Of a stretch of DNA of 64,000 nucleotides, positions 49,347-62,900 are shown in pieces. This DNA is from Onchocerca lupi. Its lineage: Eukaryota; Nematoda; Chromadorea; Rhabditida; Onchocercidae. The position numbers and the translations under genes were made by a program. The stretch is from contig JAOVVO010000011.1 of assembly GCA_028564675.1 (NCBI GenBank), positions 1 through 64,000 on the forward strand. The letters run 5' to 3'. Positions within the stretch are counted from its first letter, which is position 1, and each line of letters begins with the position of its first letter. A model generated the notes under the pieces. That model was not told the origin of the DNA. It did no database searches and worked only from the letters and a program-made list of their open reading frames with translations.

Positions 49347-52300
49347 TTATGAACGGAATATAAATGCATTTATACTTTTCTGATAATAAAGCGGAAGTTG
49401 ATGGTCGCGACCTCTGAAATACAGATAAAGCTTATAAAGTGTGTGTCATTATGCGCAGCACCATTTTTTAAAAGTTGTATAATTTTCAGCACTGCAGTTT
49501 TAAGTCTGCCTACATTTCAGTTTAACAGTATTATTTAACTACTTACATATGTATAGAAGTATAATTTAAATACTTACACATGTATAGAAGTATAATTTAA
49601 AAATATCAGACAAAAAAACAAACCGATACGGACGGGAGAAAAGATGTTCACGGGTAAACTGCCCTGAGCCATTGGCAGCACTATTCGATTCAAGAAGGAT
49701 ATCGAAACGTGAAACTAAGAAAGCCATCTGTGCCTCCAGGATACTATTTGGATCATCAGATGTCACATAGGTCATGAAATCCGCATTCAAAACCTGTTCC
49801 ACATGCTAAATTTACTAATTTTATTTGCTTGAAAAAGGAATCCAAATTAATGCAAATGAATAATGCTTAATAAAAATTTAAAATCAAAGAATCTTTCATC
49901 AAAAACAAAGAAAAAGGAATCTGTTTTATACAGATGTTCCCAAGACACCGGAAGTTCAAGAAGATAGCAAGATGTTTTCACAAAGAAAAATAAAATCACT
50001 ACCAATGTATTTGTTCTCCAGAAAGTCCAAGTATTATATGACAATAAACAAACTTTATAAGGAAAATGTCTAAAAGAGGCGATAAATAATAAAACCTGAT
50101 GAATTATTATGGAAAAAATTATTAGAAATGCTCACAATAAGATCATTTTTGAATGGTGAAGAAACTTCCGCGCTATCCAGCGTAAAAGTCAGAATATAAA
50201 TTGGTTTTACTTTCGGATACTTGATATCAACCTGAAGTTTACCTCATTAATGAATGTCAAAAATTTAAAAAAAAAAAAATAGTACACGTATTTGGACTAT
50301 ATCTGACACGATGAATCCAGTATTATACTTGCCGAAACGTCTGTAATACGCAGAAAAAAAAAACCAATACTACCAGTTAAGCTAATTTTTAAACAAAACA
50401 TTACTGTTTTTTGAAAAGCTACTTATTTAACATTAGTAAAAATCTATCACCATTATCAGCTATTTCAATTCTACCGAATATTTAAGAAATGTTCATTAGC
50501 CCATACAAATATTAAAGCATGAAGTTTGGCTCCTGGATCTCTTTCAATCGTTGCAGAAAAATAAAACTGCTTATCAATATTTGTTCCTCGTTCAAATTCT
50601 ATCATCTTTCGGTACTCTTCAGTTAAAGCTTCATGTTCCTAAAATAAACATTAACAATAATGGGTGAAAATATTAACTGATTAGTGTAGAGCTAATTTTT
50701 TTTTTAATTTTCAGGAATTTTTGTACTACTTAAACTTGGATCATATTTAATAAACTTTGACAGAACAAATGGGATATCCAAAAAGTACTTGTAAGAAATA
50801 CTAAGGTTTCACTAAGCATTATTAAGGATACAAATGCTCTTCAGCTTATTTAAAGATAAACAAAGGAATACGATGAAACCGCTGTTTAATCAATGATGGA
50901 AACAAGCAGTTTAAAATCTTTTAGAGAATTTTTATAAAAAACACAAAAATCTACTCAAACAAGTTAAAAAATTGTATAAGACCAACTAACAAAAAATTGC
51001 TCAGCTGTAATCATTCGAAAACTGGTCAGTTTTGCGCAGACATTATCTGGGAAATCATTTCGGTTCTTTAAATCATCGAATACTTTCAAAGCGTCTAAAA
51101 TAATATTTATCAGTTTATCATATAATACCATTTAATCTCAAACTAACAAATTAGAAGAAAATAATGGTAATTTAGGCATTACAATTTAAGCATGAAAAAA
51201 AAACTATCAATATCTTTCAAGATGAATTTTCTATAAACATCCAAAATTATATAGATTTATATAAGTTGGTCAGATAATGATAGCTAAGTCCAATTCGTCA
51301 TCAAATCGCATTCCTCGATTTCAATAGATGTAGCAATTGCATTTATGGAATTTATGATTTGAAGTTTGAATGTTGATTTTGGGAAAAATATATTATTAAT
51401 TCAAATTTTACAACCATAAAGAGAACCAAGAAAAAGCTGATTTGATGAAAATTTTATCTTTAATGCCATTATAAAAAAAAAAGAAAAGAAAAAAAAAAGT
51501 ACGTAATGAATGAGTGATTCGAGCCAAAACACATCTTGAACGTACACGTGACCTGATCTTTCCAACAACAGAATGTATAATTTCACATAATTGAGAATTC
51601 TTCGACGGAACACCATCACTCACGCCCGCCATTTTTTGAGCAAATGCATAGAATCGACCAATTTTAGGTTCCAAATCAGTCACAGAAATCCTTGAAAAAT
51701 TACAATTGTAAAATAGTGAAAAAAAAAAAAAAAAAAAGGTAGACATTCTGATTAAACATTAAAAATTGATTCCAGTTAATTAATTCGGCTTACAACGGTC
51801 TGTTGAATTGTTCAAATCTCAAAAATTAAAATTTACTCAAAAAACTTCAGGATATTCATACATATATGTTGTAACAACCGTAAACATGCGATTCGTCATA
51901 ATATCGATAGAATAGGTGTACAAAACATAAAAAAAGGCATACTCTAACTGGTCCAGTTTGGCTTGTCCAGCACTGTTGACACATTTACTTCCATCGTCGC
52001 CATCAAATAATTCGGCAAGAAGGGATACATCAAAAAATGCATTTCTATAAAAAATTAAGAAAAAATCAATTATATAATCAAATATTTCTGGAATTTTTTT
52101 TTCTTTTCACGAACCTTGAATTTAACGAAATTTCAAAAATATGGATTAAACAAAAAAATTTTTGAAATAGAGAAAAATACCCATAAATTGATGTGGGTAT
52201 TCGATTCAGTTTTGTCATTACTCCAACTGAACGCAAACCCGGAATATACTGCAGCACAAGGGTTACATAGATATCATCTGTAAAAGTAACCAATTTAAAC

Positions 52301-55200
52301 TTCCACTTTCAATCTACTCCAAAGATAGTCTTCATGTCTTCAAATACTACTTAGTCAACTCTAGGCAATTTAAACTTTTCACTCTGCTATGGAATGAAAA
52401 CAATAATTTATTAGACTTTCGATCTAAAGATTCAAAATTTCTGAGTTATTAGATTCGGCAAACCAGAATACTTGCATTAAGCCATCTTATGAATTTAAAA
52501 TGAGATGATATATAAATCAAATTACTTAATTGACCTTGACAAGCGATTTCCATCTCAATATGAATCGGATGAGGAGCAACAACGGCATTCTTTTGTTCAT
52601 CAATCAATTCTTTCATGGACATATGTCTTCTTTTATCATGACGTGTCAATGATGATTGCTTTCCGTTCACCTACAACCAAGTGCAATGGTGGATAATGCC
52701 GGAACGATGAAGCATGAGCTTTTCTAGGAATGCTTATGATACTACTAATCGTCTAATTTGCTTTACACAAAAATGAAACTGAGTACAGAAATTCATCTAC
52801 CACAATTCTTGTCGACAACTTAGAAAAAAAAAAGAAAAAGGGAATTTTGTGCAATAAATTAAATATTTTTCTGGAAAATTTATAAAAAAATCTAATTAAT
52901 TTATTTTCCGAGAATGTTGTTGATGTAATGCTGTTGACGTTTTTTCTTTTTTTTTTTTTCAAATATCTTTTGACATATCCCACAAAAATTAATTAAATTG
53001 CAAGAAATGAAACCTCTCTTTGTTCCAGAAAATATTTAAGTTATTACATAAAATATAAAAATTTATTTGCTTCATATGAAAAAGAATTAAAGTTACATCA
53101 TCCCGGCTATCCTCATCATCAAGATCTTCAATGATTTCGAACGCACGCTGCCGATTTTCTAGAAACTTCACAGCACTTTCGTAATCACCTTTACATTTCA
53201 GTATTATTCCTGCTTCTAAAAAAGTTTTAAATACTGCCTATAATTGGTCAACTTTTTCCTGTCATATTATTTCATAATTTTTTAAAAAATAAGCGGACAG
53301 AATACATTAAGTATTTGCAATTCTATTATCAAAAATATCTATTTCTATTTTTTCAAGATTCAAAAATGCAAATGTCGGATATAAAATGAATTTCTTCAAT
53401 AGTTTGAAAAAATAACTAAACCAACCTTTAACAATATCACAATAAGCCTCAACCTGTATGGCTATTACAGAAAGCTCTTGAGGTAATAAGGACAATACGC
53501 GCTCCTTTTCAACATCGATAAGACTGGATGTCAGTCCCATCAACTCTTGCACTGGTCTTGCTGCCTAAATCACGATGAGATAAAGTGACTTTAAAGTCAA
53601 AAAAAAAAAAAACTTTTTTCAAAGAAAAATATTGCATAAAATAGTAGCAACACAAAAAAATTATCACGGCAGAAACAATTTATTAAAATGCAAAATGTGA
53701 GAAAAACCTCAATCACGGCTTCGATACGTGGTTTCAGCGATTTTAATCGGTGTTCCTTCGTTGTAATATCAGTAATAAGTACGTTTTTTCGCCCTTCTCG
53801 TTCTTGTAAAGTTCCAACCAAACTAAAAAGTGAAATTTGTTTTATGAAAAAATGTTATTGTCTTTTACTTAATTTTAAACAAAGAATTTCAATATGAATA
53901 TACAATGACCATTCTGTTAATCAACACTCAAAGAATTAAGTCTATTTTTTCTTTGCATTTCCTAACGAGTTAAAAAAGCAAAATTTTCTGAATATTTTTG
54001 CAAATAAATCAGACAATTGATTTATCCATCGATTCGAAGGGCTACATTAAAAAATATCATCATAATAAAATATGCCAAATATTATCAAAAATTAAGAACC
54101 GTTTTTATGTTTTCTTTTGTTTGGTTTTGGATTTTATTCTACTTTTCATGTTTTCTTCATCCTCACTTTTCCTCATCCATCCCTCACTTCGTAAAAATAA
54201 GGCAAAATTTTAGCAATAATATCTTAAAATTTTGATGATTAAATAATACTTCTTGCGCTCCTCCATCTCCCAGTTCAGTCGAGCGAGATGTTGTCGATGA
54301 GGATCATTACGAGTGATTTCTTCCTGCGAGATATTTCGCGGTGCATTTGCATAGAATTCTTCTAGTGATACCATTTCAATATTCTCATCAGCTGATCTAA
54401 AATTTTGAGAAGAAAGTTTCTGCTCTTTTTTTAAAATTCGCTTGCACCAGATATTTTTTAATGACGAAGATGCTTACCTGAAGTCATAACATCGATCGAT
54501 TTCTTTCTGCAAGTGTTCAATTTCACTCCTAATGTTCTGCAGTTGTAGAAACCGTTCTTCGACAACAGCACGCTCTCGATTTACTCGGTCACGAATTTGT
54601 CGATTTCGGTATTGAGCCAAACGATTCAATCGTCGCAATGATAGGAATATTGAAAGTAGCAACTCTTCGGAATTTGATGCTTCTGGTGACTGAAACACTC
54701 ATTACATATTTTATCAAAAAAATGTGGAATTCGAAAGAGATAAAAATGATAAAATTAAAAATAAAACTAAACATGGACTACCTTAACTGAACCACAGCAT
54801 GAGTCAACAAGTTTTTGTTTGAGCACTTGCGAATGTTCTAGAAAAGATTTCTCAATTGATGCCATTGTCATTGATAATGCTTCATGATCTTCCCGTTCAT
54901 AAAATTCCTTAAAAATCGATAATCTCACAGAGATTACTTGGACTTTCAATACTGTTATCACCAGTACCAATATTCTGAACTCTCTAATCTTATTTTCATT
55001 CGTCATTTTTACACGCTTATAAAAGAATGCACTTTATCCTTTCTTTTTCAAAAATAACAATCGGCTTCCTAAAAACTAAACCATTCTACAGAATTAAAAA
55101 TAAAGCATATTACCGAAACAGTTTTTGCAATATGCTCTTCAGCCTGCTTTTTCTTCTCTGGAGATTGTGTGCTACCACTCGGTCGAGCACGTTTTGACAT
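49347..55200 (-). CDS. THOC5: THOC5, THO complex subunit 5
   Basis: THOC5 is a subunit of the THO/TREX complex, which couples transcription to mRNA export in the nucleus. Sixteen exons (55114-55200, 54782-54907, 54478-54689, 54250-54396, 53708-53822, 53426-53564, 53097-53215, 52535-52670, 52181-52277, 51943-52044, 51548-51690, 50991-51094, 50507-50638, 50136-50231, 49624-49805, 49347-49413) total 2,004 nt, 667 residues; human THOC5 has 683. Family landmarks: a basic N-terminus (MSKRARPSGST), coiled coil LQNIRSEIEHLQKEIDRCYD, the signature VSLEEFYANAPRNIS, NDPHRQHLARLNWEMEERKK, an acidic segment IIEDLDDEDSRDD, and the C-terminal RPYRGRDHQLPL. A TTTTCAG acceptor-like site ends 1 nt before the ATG, the best trans-splice candidate in the window. 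Exon 11-12 phase was fixed by similarity (RSHALKVFDDLKN). Confidence 0.93.
49540..49601. repeat. 31-bp tandem duplication in THOC5 last intron
   Basis: TACTTACATATGTATAGAAG plus TATAATTTAAA at 49540-49570 is repeated at 49571-49601 with one change. On the gene strand each copy carries a GTAAGT donor-like hexamer, just 23 nt and more below the real donor at 49623. Confidence 0.85.
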
Positions 55201-56213
55201 CCTGAAAACCTTGCACGCTAAACCTTCTCAGCAATGATAAAATTCAGAATCTAACAATTACATGAATACTTTCATCACCGCAATGTAATCATCGAATCTA
55301 ACAGTCATTCTTTGTTTTTACATACAGCTGAATTAAATACCCAAACACAATGATGAGAATGAGATTTACGAGGATAGATAGCTTTCTACCAACATTCTCT
55401 GTACTTGAAAGTTGCAAGATTCTCATACCACTGAATCATAGCAAAATACGGATTCCAGCTATCCATGGCATCTTTAATGTAAACCATCCAGGAAGATTTT
55501 AGTAAATTTCTTCTACTTTAGATTAAATGGCATTAACCGTTTAGAATCGCTCATTTTTTAAATTGTGGATGCTAATAAATGTATGATACATATGTATGAT
55601 TCAGTTGGTACTTTGTAAGTGCATACATAAGATACAAATAATGCCCCTCAATTTAATACAAATATTGCATATGAAATAACGATTTGAAAGAAAACAACAC
55701 CGAAGATTTCCTTTTATTATTAAATTTAAAATATTTTTAAAATACAAAGAAAGCGGCAGACCGGAGTAAAATAAATAAATGCAAAAATAAACCATCACCA
55801 GATGAAAGCATAATGAATAAAATGAAGCAGATGGTTAATGAACAATAAAGAATGAGCAATTTCAAAAATTAAATTATTGCTTCTTTTTAATAACAATCCT
55901 ATTCAACCTTTCTCTTCCTCATGAGAAAAAATACAAAGGAATGTAAATAGGCAAACAAAACAAATATGTGCAATTGGTTCATCAATTAAAAACAAAATAA
56001 TGCAACCTGAAAATTACAATTCCAATAAACAAAACTGTTCTTAATATAAATATGAAGTAGGGAGAGCTTTCCCATTCCGAAGCCTGATTAAATGATTTGT
56101 GACATATTTCTACAAATCGGAAATGATTCTAGTGAGTAAAAAAAGTGTGAAATCGATGTTAGATCTAACCATTACGATACGACATCTATTAAAGCTCCCA
56201 ATATTGTACTATA

Positions 56214-56214
<1 letters not shown>

Positions 56215-56264
<50 letters not shown>
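56215..56264. repeat. Poly(A) tract, 50 nt
   Basis: The longest homopolymer in the window. Confidence 0.9.
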
Positions 56265-56266
<2 letters not shown>

Positions 56267-56951
56267 AAAACGGATAAGGCATTAATAAATGTATGGATTA
56301 AAATAAGGCAAGGGTAAAAATAAAACAAGTTAAGACACGAAGAAATGATCACTTCAAGCATTATAACAATAGCTATATGTAAGGAAATTCCGAAAGAAAT
56401 TCCAGAAACAAAAAATCATGGAAAAAATTCTATTTTTCTTTGCTAATTAAAAAAATGATAGACTGCATCCTTAAAGGTGTGGAAACTGCAAAATATTTAG
56501 GATTTTCTATCTCATTCAGAATGTGAAGTTTTCGCAAAATCAATATAATTTATTGGTTTTTTAATTAGTTTATTTCAGAGGTTTCGAGAAAACTAAAATG
56601 AAGGAAATTAAAACTGAATCCGATTATATAAATGAGAATGTTAAAAACTCAAATAAGAGTTACTGAAAGTTCTAAATGGCATCTAGCTATAAAACATTAC
56701 TCACGCCTTGATGACTGGAATAAAATCAGATCATAAAACAAATCAATGAATATTCACTGAAAGATTAAATTTTCAGCTTATACAGATAGAATAAATAAGG
56801 CACCTATAACTACCAGATAATAACATTCCCGCATAAAATAAATATAAACAATATGTACTAAATTCAAGGAAATAATAATTAACAATAAACAGATAAACAA
56901 TAACATTCCGTAATGAACTATGTAATGAATTACGCTACTGTTTGCTGTCTA

Positions 56952-56957
56952 TTTATT
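56952..56957 (-). terminator. Candidate poly(A) signal of merlin
   Basis: AATAAA on the minus strand 21 nt after the merlin stop; close but usable. Confidence 0.4.
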
Positions 56958-56977
56958 ACCAAATTAACAGTATGAAA

Positions 56978-59900
56978 TTATAGCCCATCGAACACTTGTA
57001 CGCGAGTCTTCGTTGCTCCAGCACCGCTCTGAAAATTTCAAAGCTATTGAATCATTAGAAAATACAATTGATGAAAGCTTTTAGTGATGAATTTAATGGC
57101 AAAAGCACACTCTTTCACAAAAACCAAACTCTGCATAGAACAAAATTCAGAATATAATGATAACATGCATTTATTAAATGATTTGTGCTTGTAACTGTCA
57201 ATTATTTTATCGAGATTACTGGTGATATAAGATTGGATTTTTCATTATTTTGTTAAAGCTTTTCAAGTTATAGTAATGAAAAAAACATTTCACAGAGGTG
57301 CCATCTTCTGAACAATGAAGTTGCACTTAGAAATAAAAACATGTGACCTTAATAAGTTATGGGTTAAATATTTATTTTAGTGTTTTTTTAAAACTTCCAA
57401 GCACAGCAAAAACACGCTCAAATATCATTGAAATCACCTTATTAACATGATATACATATGGTTCAGCAACTGACTGCAACACGAAGCTTATTAAAGATTG
57501 TAATTTCCAATAAATAATACAATATCAATAAACTGATAGCTTAAACCAGCAAGATTTAATAGGTAATCGTGCATTATCGAAAGAAAATATGTCGTATTAA
57601 ATGATTATGTTCCATAATGATATAATATCTAACGAATAGATGTGTTTTCTATATTCAAACAATTCAGAATTTTTCATTCGATGAAGTTTTCTAAAAATGA
57701 ATGCTGTGCTTTATTTTTGATGAAAAAAAGTTACCTTTCTAAGTGTGGAATACTTGTCAATACCCATCTGTAGATTGGTTGCATGAATTCGATCATGTTC
57801 TGATTGGCGATTCACAACTTTCAAGCTCTCAATTTCATTTCGAAATTCGGTCATTTTTTCTTGAAGACTTTTTTTCTTCTCATTATAGTCAGCTCTGAAA
57901 ATAATTGAAAATCTTACTATTCATTCTTTCGAATTTTTTCGGGAGATAATTTTCTAGAATTTCTGTAAACAAATATTTCGAAGCACCTGGATTTTTCAAT
58001 TTCTTTCCGTAAAGACAAAAGATCGTTTGGCATCATTTGATTACTAGATGGATCGGGTGGTGGACAATTTAGCAATGCTTGTTTCTTTATAAATGGCTGT
58101 GTTTTAATTATCGGTGTAACAGTAGCTGTAAAATTTGGATCATCATCCAAATATTGTACATAACCACCATCACCACTACTTGATGATGACACCAAACGAT
58201 GATGACTGATGTAACGTTGAGGAACAGGTAAAGCGTATGTTGATAACCAATCCTAAAAACCACTGCGTAAAGCTTACATGATAATTAGATTTTGAAAAGT
58301 TTGTTTGGCAATAAACTTTACGTCACAGCAAGAATGTATAAATTTAGCATAAAATATTGCTAAACAATAAGGGATCATTCAACGGTAAACATAACTTAAG
58401 AGCTTCAAACACCCAAAAATTGTAATTGATGAGGATAACCAAATCAAAAATAACTTAGCAGGCAAAGAATTGATTACATAACTTGATAAACAGTTCATAA
58501 ACTGTTTTTGTTCACAAAGATCTTCATGATCAATTTTTAAAACATTTATTAATATTCGAACCTGTGGCCAACTCGGTTCCGAGTTATATAAATGTGCACG
58601 GCACAAGTAAGGATCGTAACCATGACGTTCTGTTTCATGCATCAAACGATGAGCCCAAAGTTCGGCATCACGTGCTTTCCGTTCTAACGACATTTTTGTT
58701 TCTTCCGCCCAAAAAAAATTTTCTTTAAATAGGAAATAATTTCATAGAATAGTGCTTTTTATATACGAATTGAACATATTGAATTTATTGTAAAAATCAA
58801 CTCCTGTAATTTTCGAGTCATTTATTTAATGGGACGAAACGCATCTATAGTTGTACGTATCACTACGCAATTGCAGATCAAGATAATAGGCATGTGAGTG
58901 GAAATCAGTAAGTATCTAACTTTCAACTCTCCTGATTTCCTAGTCTTACTCAACTCGATTTGGGTTAGAAGTGAAAATTTAATTTATTTAATATAAGTAA
59001 TAGTCAAAGATTGATGAATCTGTGGTTTGAAGCTTAAACTAATAAACATTCTCACAGACTTATCGTAATTATCCTTCACTTCCTCAGCATAAATATAATC
59101 AAATTATTCAAAAATTATTTTAATTGATTGAAAATCACTTCAATTGCTTTGCCACTTGTATTTCACATTTATTTTGTTCCTCCTGATAAAAAATATTCGC
59201 AAAAATATATCAACTTAGAATTCTGAAAAAATATGAAGTCCTACTTTGATCTGAGAAAGTTTCATACGCTGACATTCTGCTTCAGCCTCGCTGGCTCTTT
59301 TTGATAGTACGAGAGCTTCCTCTTCCGATACTCGTACTTTTTCTGCCATCAAATGCGCATTTTCTTCAGTTTTTTTCATAGCCTCCTAAAGAATGGATAT
59401 TACTTTTTTTTTCCTGCATAGAATATTGCGCTCATCTAGTAAAATTGATAAGTAAGCAAGTCAAAATGAATATTATTCAGCTTTTTTCCAAGATATCATC
59501 TCGAAAATCATCGGTACTAGAATACGTTAATTTTTCAATCCAGTCATCGCCTAATGACAGCGCATCTACATATTTCAAAAAGCTCAAAAAGAAGAAAGAA
59601 TTTTGCTTCTATATCCATGGCAAAAGGAAAAAACGAAAGAACAACTATTTAAAAAAAAGACTCGTTAACATTAAAGAAGAACTTGTATATAAATACATAT
59701 ATTTTTTTAGCACCTTCATGTTACGTAGTTGTTCATTAATTGCAGTTATTTCATTTTTATATCGGTCTCTCTCTGCTTCTGCTTGTATACGTTGCTCTCG
59801 CTCACGAGATAAACGATTTTGTTCTTGCTGGAAAAGCAAATCCAAATAATGAATATGAAAAAAACATATGGGAAACAAAAATTATTTAAATAATGAAAAA

Positions 59901-62900
59901 ATTCTAAAAATGGTTTTACTATCAATATCCCAATAAAAATCCAATCATGACAACGATGATATTTGAAAATTTTCTTCGGCAACATTTGGAAATTTTTTTA
60001 TTAAAAACAAACAATTCGTCTAATTCTCTGCTCTTTCGCCTGAGCTTTCATTTGTTGAACTTCGAGCAAATCTGGTTGACGTCTTCGTAGGTATAAATTA
60101 TGAGTACCAACGCACAAATCCAATATGCTCATATTGATGGAGATATCTTTTGCACGAAATGTGATCGTACTCTTGTCCATTGTTCTCATATTAAACTGAA
60201 GCAGAGAAATTTTTTTTGATGGAAATTACAGTCCAAATTTGCAGGAAAGCAACAAAAACTAGAATTTATAAATCTCAACTTTTTATTTGTCCATTTCATC
60301 CAAACCTTTCTAATCATTTCTAATCATATCCCTCTTAATATCAACATTATTTGTACATTCTGCGTATTTCACACTATTAATGGTATAACTGGAAGCCAAA
60401 CAGCAAAATATCAGATTTCCGAAAAAGGAATGGATTAATCAATATCGAAATCTTGTAAAACTGCGAATTTTCTAAAGAACCATAAATTAAACCTACAATT
60501 TTGTTCTTGAATGAAATGTTTTTGATTTCGCTCCAGGAAAAAAACGGCCGAGGTGTAATTCGATTAGTCTCTTTGTAAATTCCAATCCCTTGTGCTGACA
60601 CACCAAGCGTTAGATCTGTTTCTTTGCTATTCTACAATGCCGTTGATTATTACAAATCAGTTATAAAATTATACAGATGAACAATTTTAACATCCCTTAA
60701 AAAATCAAAAATGATTATTTAGCTAAAACTATTATCCAGAAATATATTACAATCACCGGATATTAATAAACAGATAAAAGTGATAACGATAACAAGTAAA
60801 CAATGAAATGTTTCTCCAATCAAGACCAATTTAAAATAATTATGGTACCACATAAAGTGAAATATTAAAAGTTTTATAAAACTAACACATATGGGGTAGT
60901 ATTGAATTCCATACATTTCCAAATCCTGTGCAACCCGTAGATATTCCATTTCTGCATCTTCTCTGTAACGTTACTGTTAATTTATTTTTCTAAAAATTTT
61001 ATCAAGAGGACTGTTCACTAATAGCATCTCCAGAAATAGAAGCATGATCTGAACCACTAAATCATTTTAACCAGATTGCAACTGAGTAAAACTACCTGCT
61101 TTGTCCACTGTTATTTATCCACCACCGTTTGATGCGTTCTTCCCACATCTGTGGTGTCATATCATACTGTTTGATTACACATTCTGGCAATAATTCATTT
61201 AATTGCAACTTCGAACTTTCCACACAGTCACCTTTCTGAATAACTTATAATTCTTCAATTCATAACTTTGCAAACTTTTTTCAAAATTACCCGCTAAGTA
61301 CAGAGTACATCTACAAAAAAAAAAAAAAAAAAACCTCTGAAATTAGCAATTTCTGCAGATGAAATATGAACTCACAATTGCCTGTACAGCGTAAGAGGCA
61401 AGAAGAACAGATGCTTCAGCGGAGCAGTATAGTTGCATACTTAGAATACTTTGCTTGATTTGAAGGAAGAAAAGATGACGCGTTATATCCTGTATCAATT
61501 CTTCTTCAACATCCTCTGGATAAAATTTCACAAGAAATATGAGATGTATTGAACCATCTTTCTGCTTTGGCACTTCCTGTTTATTTATCTAAAATTTAAG
61601 CATGCAATTATTAAACCAAATGAATAGTGAAATAATTTAACAGTTGGCACTATGAAAACAAAAACATGGTCGTATTCTCAATGAAGTTAAATTAACAGTG
61701 AACGCATTGCGTTTAATGCCTAATATAAAAATACATCGAAGATCCGAAGTACAAAAATATCCCCAAGTTTGTTTCAAAAACAAATCATCATCTACTTTTT
61801 ATGGCACGTGACACATATTGAACATTCACTTATTCATTGAAACGTATTACATCTAATCCAGAGTATGTAAAATTTTTCATGGAATTTAGTCGTGAAAAAA
61901 AAAAAAACATATATAGCAAGAAGTTTGTAGCAAATAAAGCATTATTAATTCTCATCATCTTATCACACTAAACAAACCTTTTTATCCATTTGCAACCAAC
62001 ATGGGATCCCTTTTTTATTCACAAATTGCAAACCAAAAAACCAAATCTCCCTTAGACCGATTATCCTGCAAACTGTATCAAACAGCTGTCGTCCTGTACA
62101 ATCTGGCTGAAAAATTTTACAGAAAAATCAAAAATGACATAAAATTCAGAGATATAAATGATTTTTGATTTACGAATGAAAGTCAAAATTCAACTATCCA
62201 CAATAATAATAGCATGTACATGTAGGTAACTTAAAATAAATTTTGGCGTTCTTCACCCAATACACTAAATAAATATAATTTTAGCAAAGAATGGCACAAA
62301 GAGTGCTTTTATTTATTTATTTATAGTACATATTATCTTTATTTTTTACAGTACATACGACTTATTGCTCAAAAGATTTATTCTGATATATTTTTGTTAC
62401 TGTCATATATAACTGAATTTCTTTACTATGAGAGTTTATGTTCAATTAGAAAAAGAATAAAAAAATTAACTGTTTGAGATTTCGAAATGTCTTTGCGTAA
62501 TTTAAACTGCTTATTCAAAAGGCAGTAGATAAAAATCATACAAGGTTTCACACTTTGTGAATGGAAGAGATATTCACTTTTCCCCACAGATATAGGAAAA
62601 TAATTTTATTTTCATACTTTAGATACAATGCTATCAATTGAATTTGAATATAATTTAAAAATGTTTTGGACATAAAAATAACTAAAACAAGGAGAATTTT
62701 GCAAAACAATTGCTTAGTCATTCAATCAGTAAAAATGATCTCAAAACTGATTATGGAAATATAAACTTCTGAATTATTTTCTAAACAAATTCATTAAACT
62801 GCTTTACTACTGGGTTGGTAAACTGGTAACTTGATAAATTAGTAAACTGATGATCTAACGATGAAATATGACAACATTACGCTGTATTTAATAATGTAAA

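Larger units (their letters stand above)
55201..56977. other. Spacer between merlin and THOC5
   Basis: 1.8 kb without a recognised gene between two same-strand genes. It should hold the THOC5 promoter and the merlin 3' UTR. A 50-nt poly(A) run lies at 56215-56264. Confidence 0.5.

Noticed and set aside
59445..59849. 134-residue plus-strand reading frame
   Set aside because: It crosses merlin exon 8 in antisense, is Lys/Ser/Phe-rich outside that exon and resembles no family.
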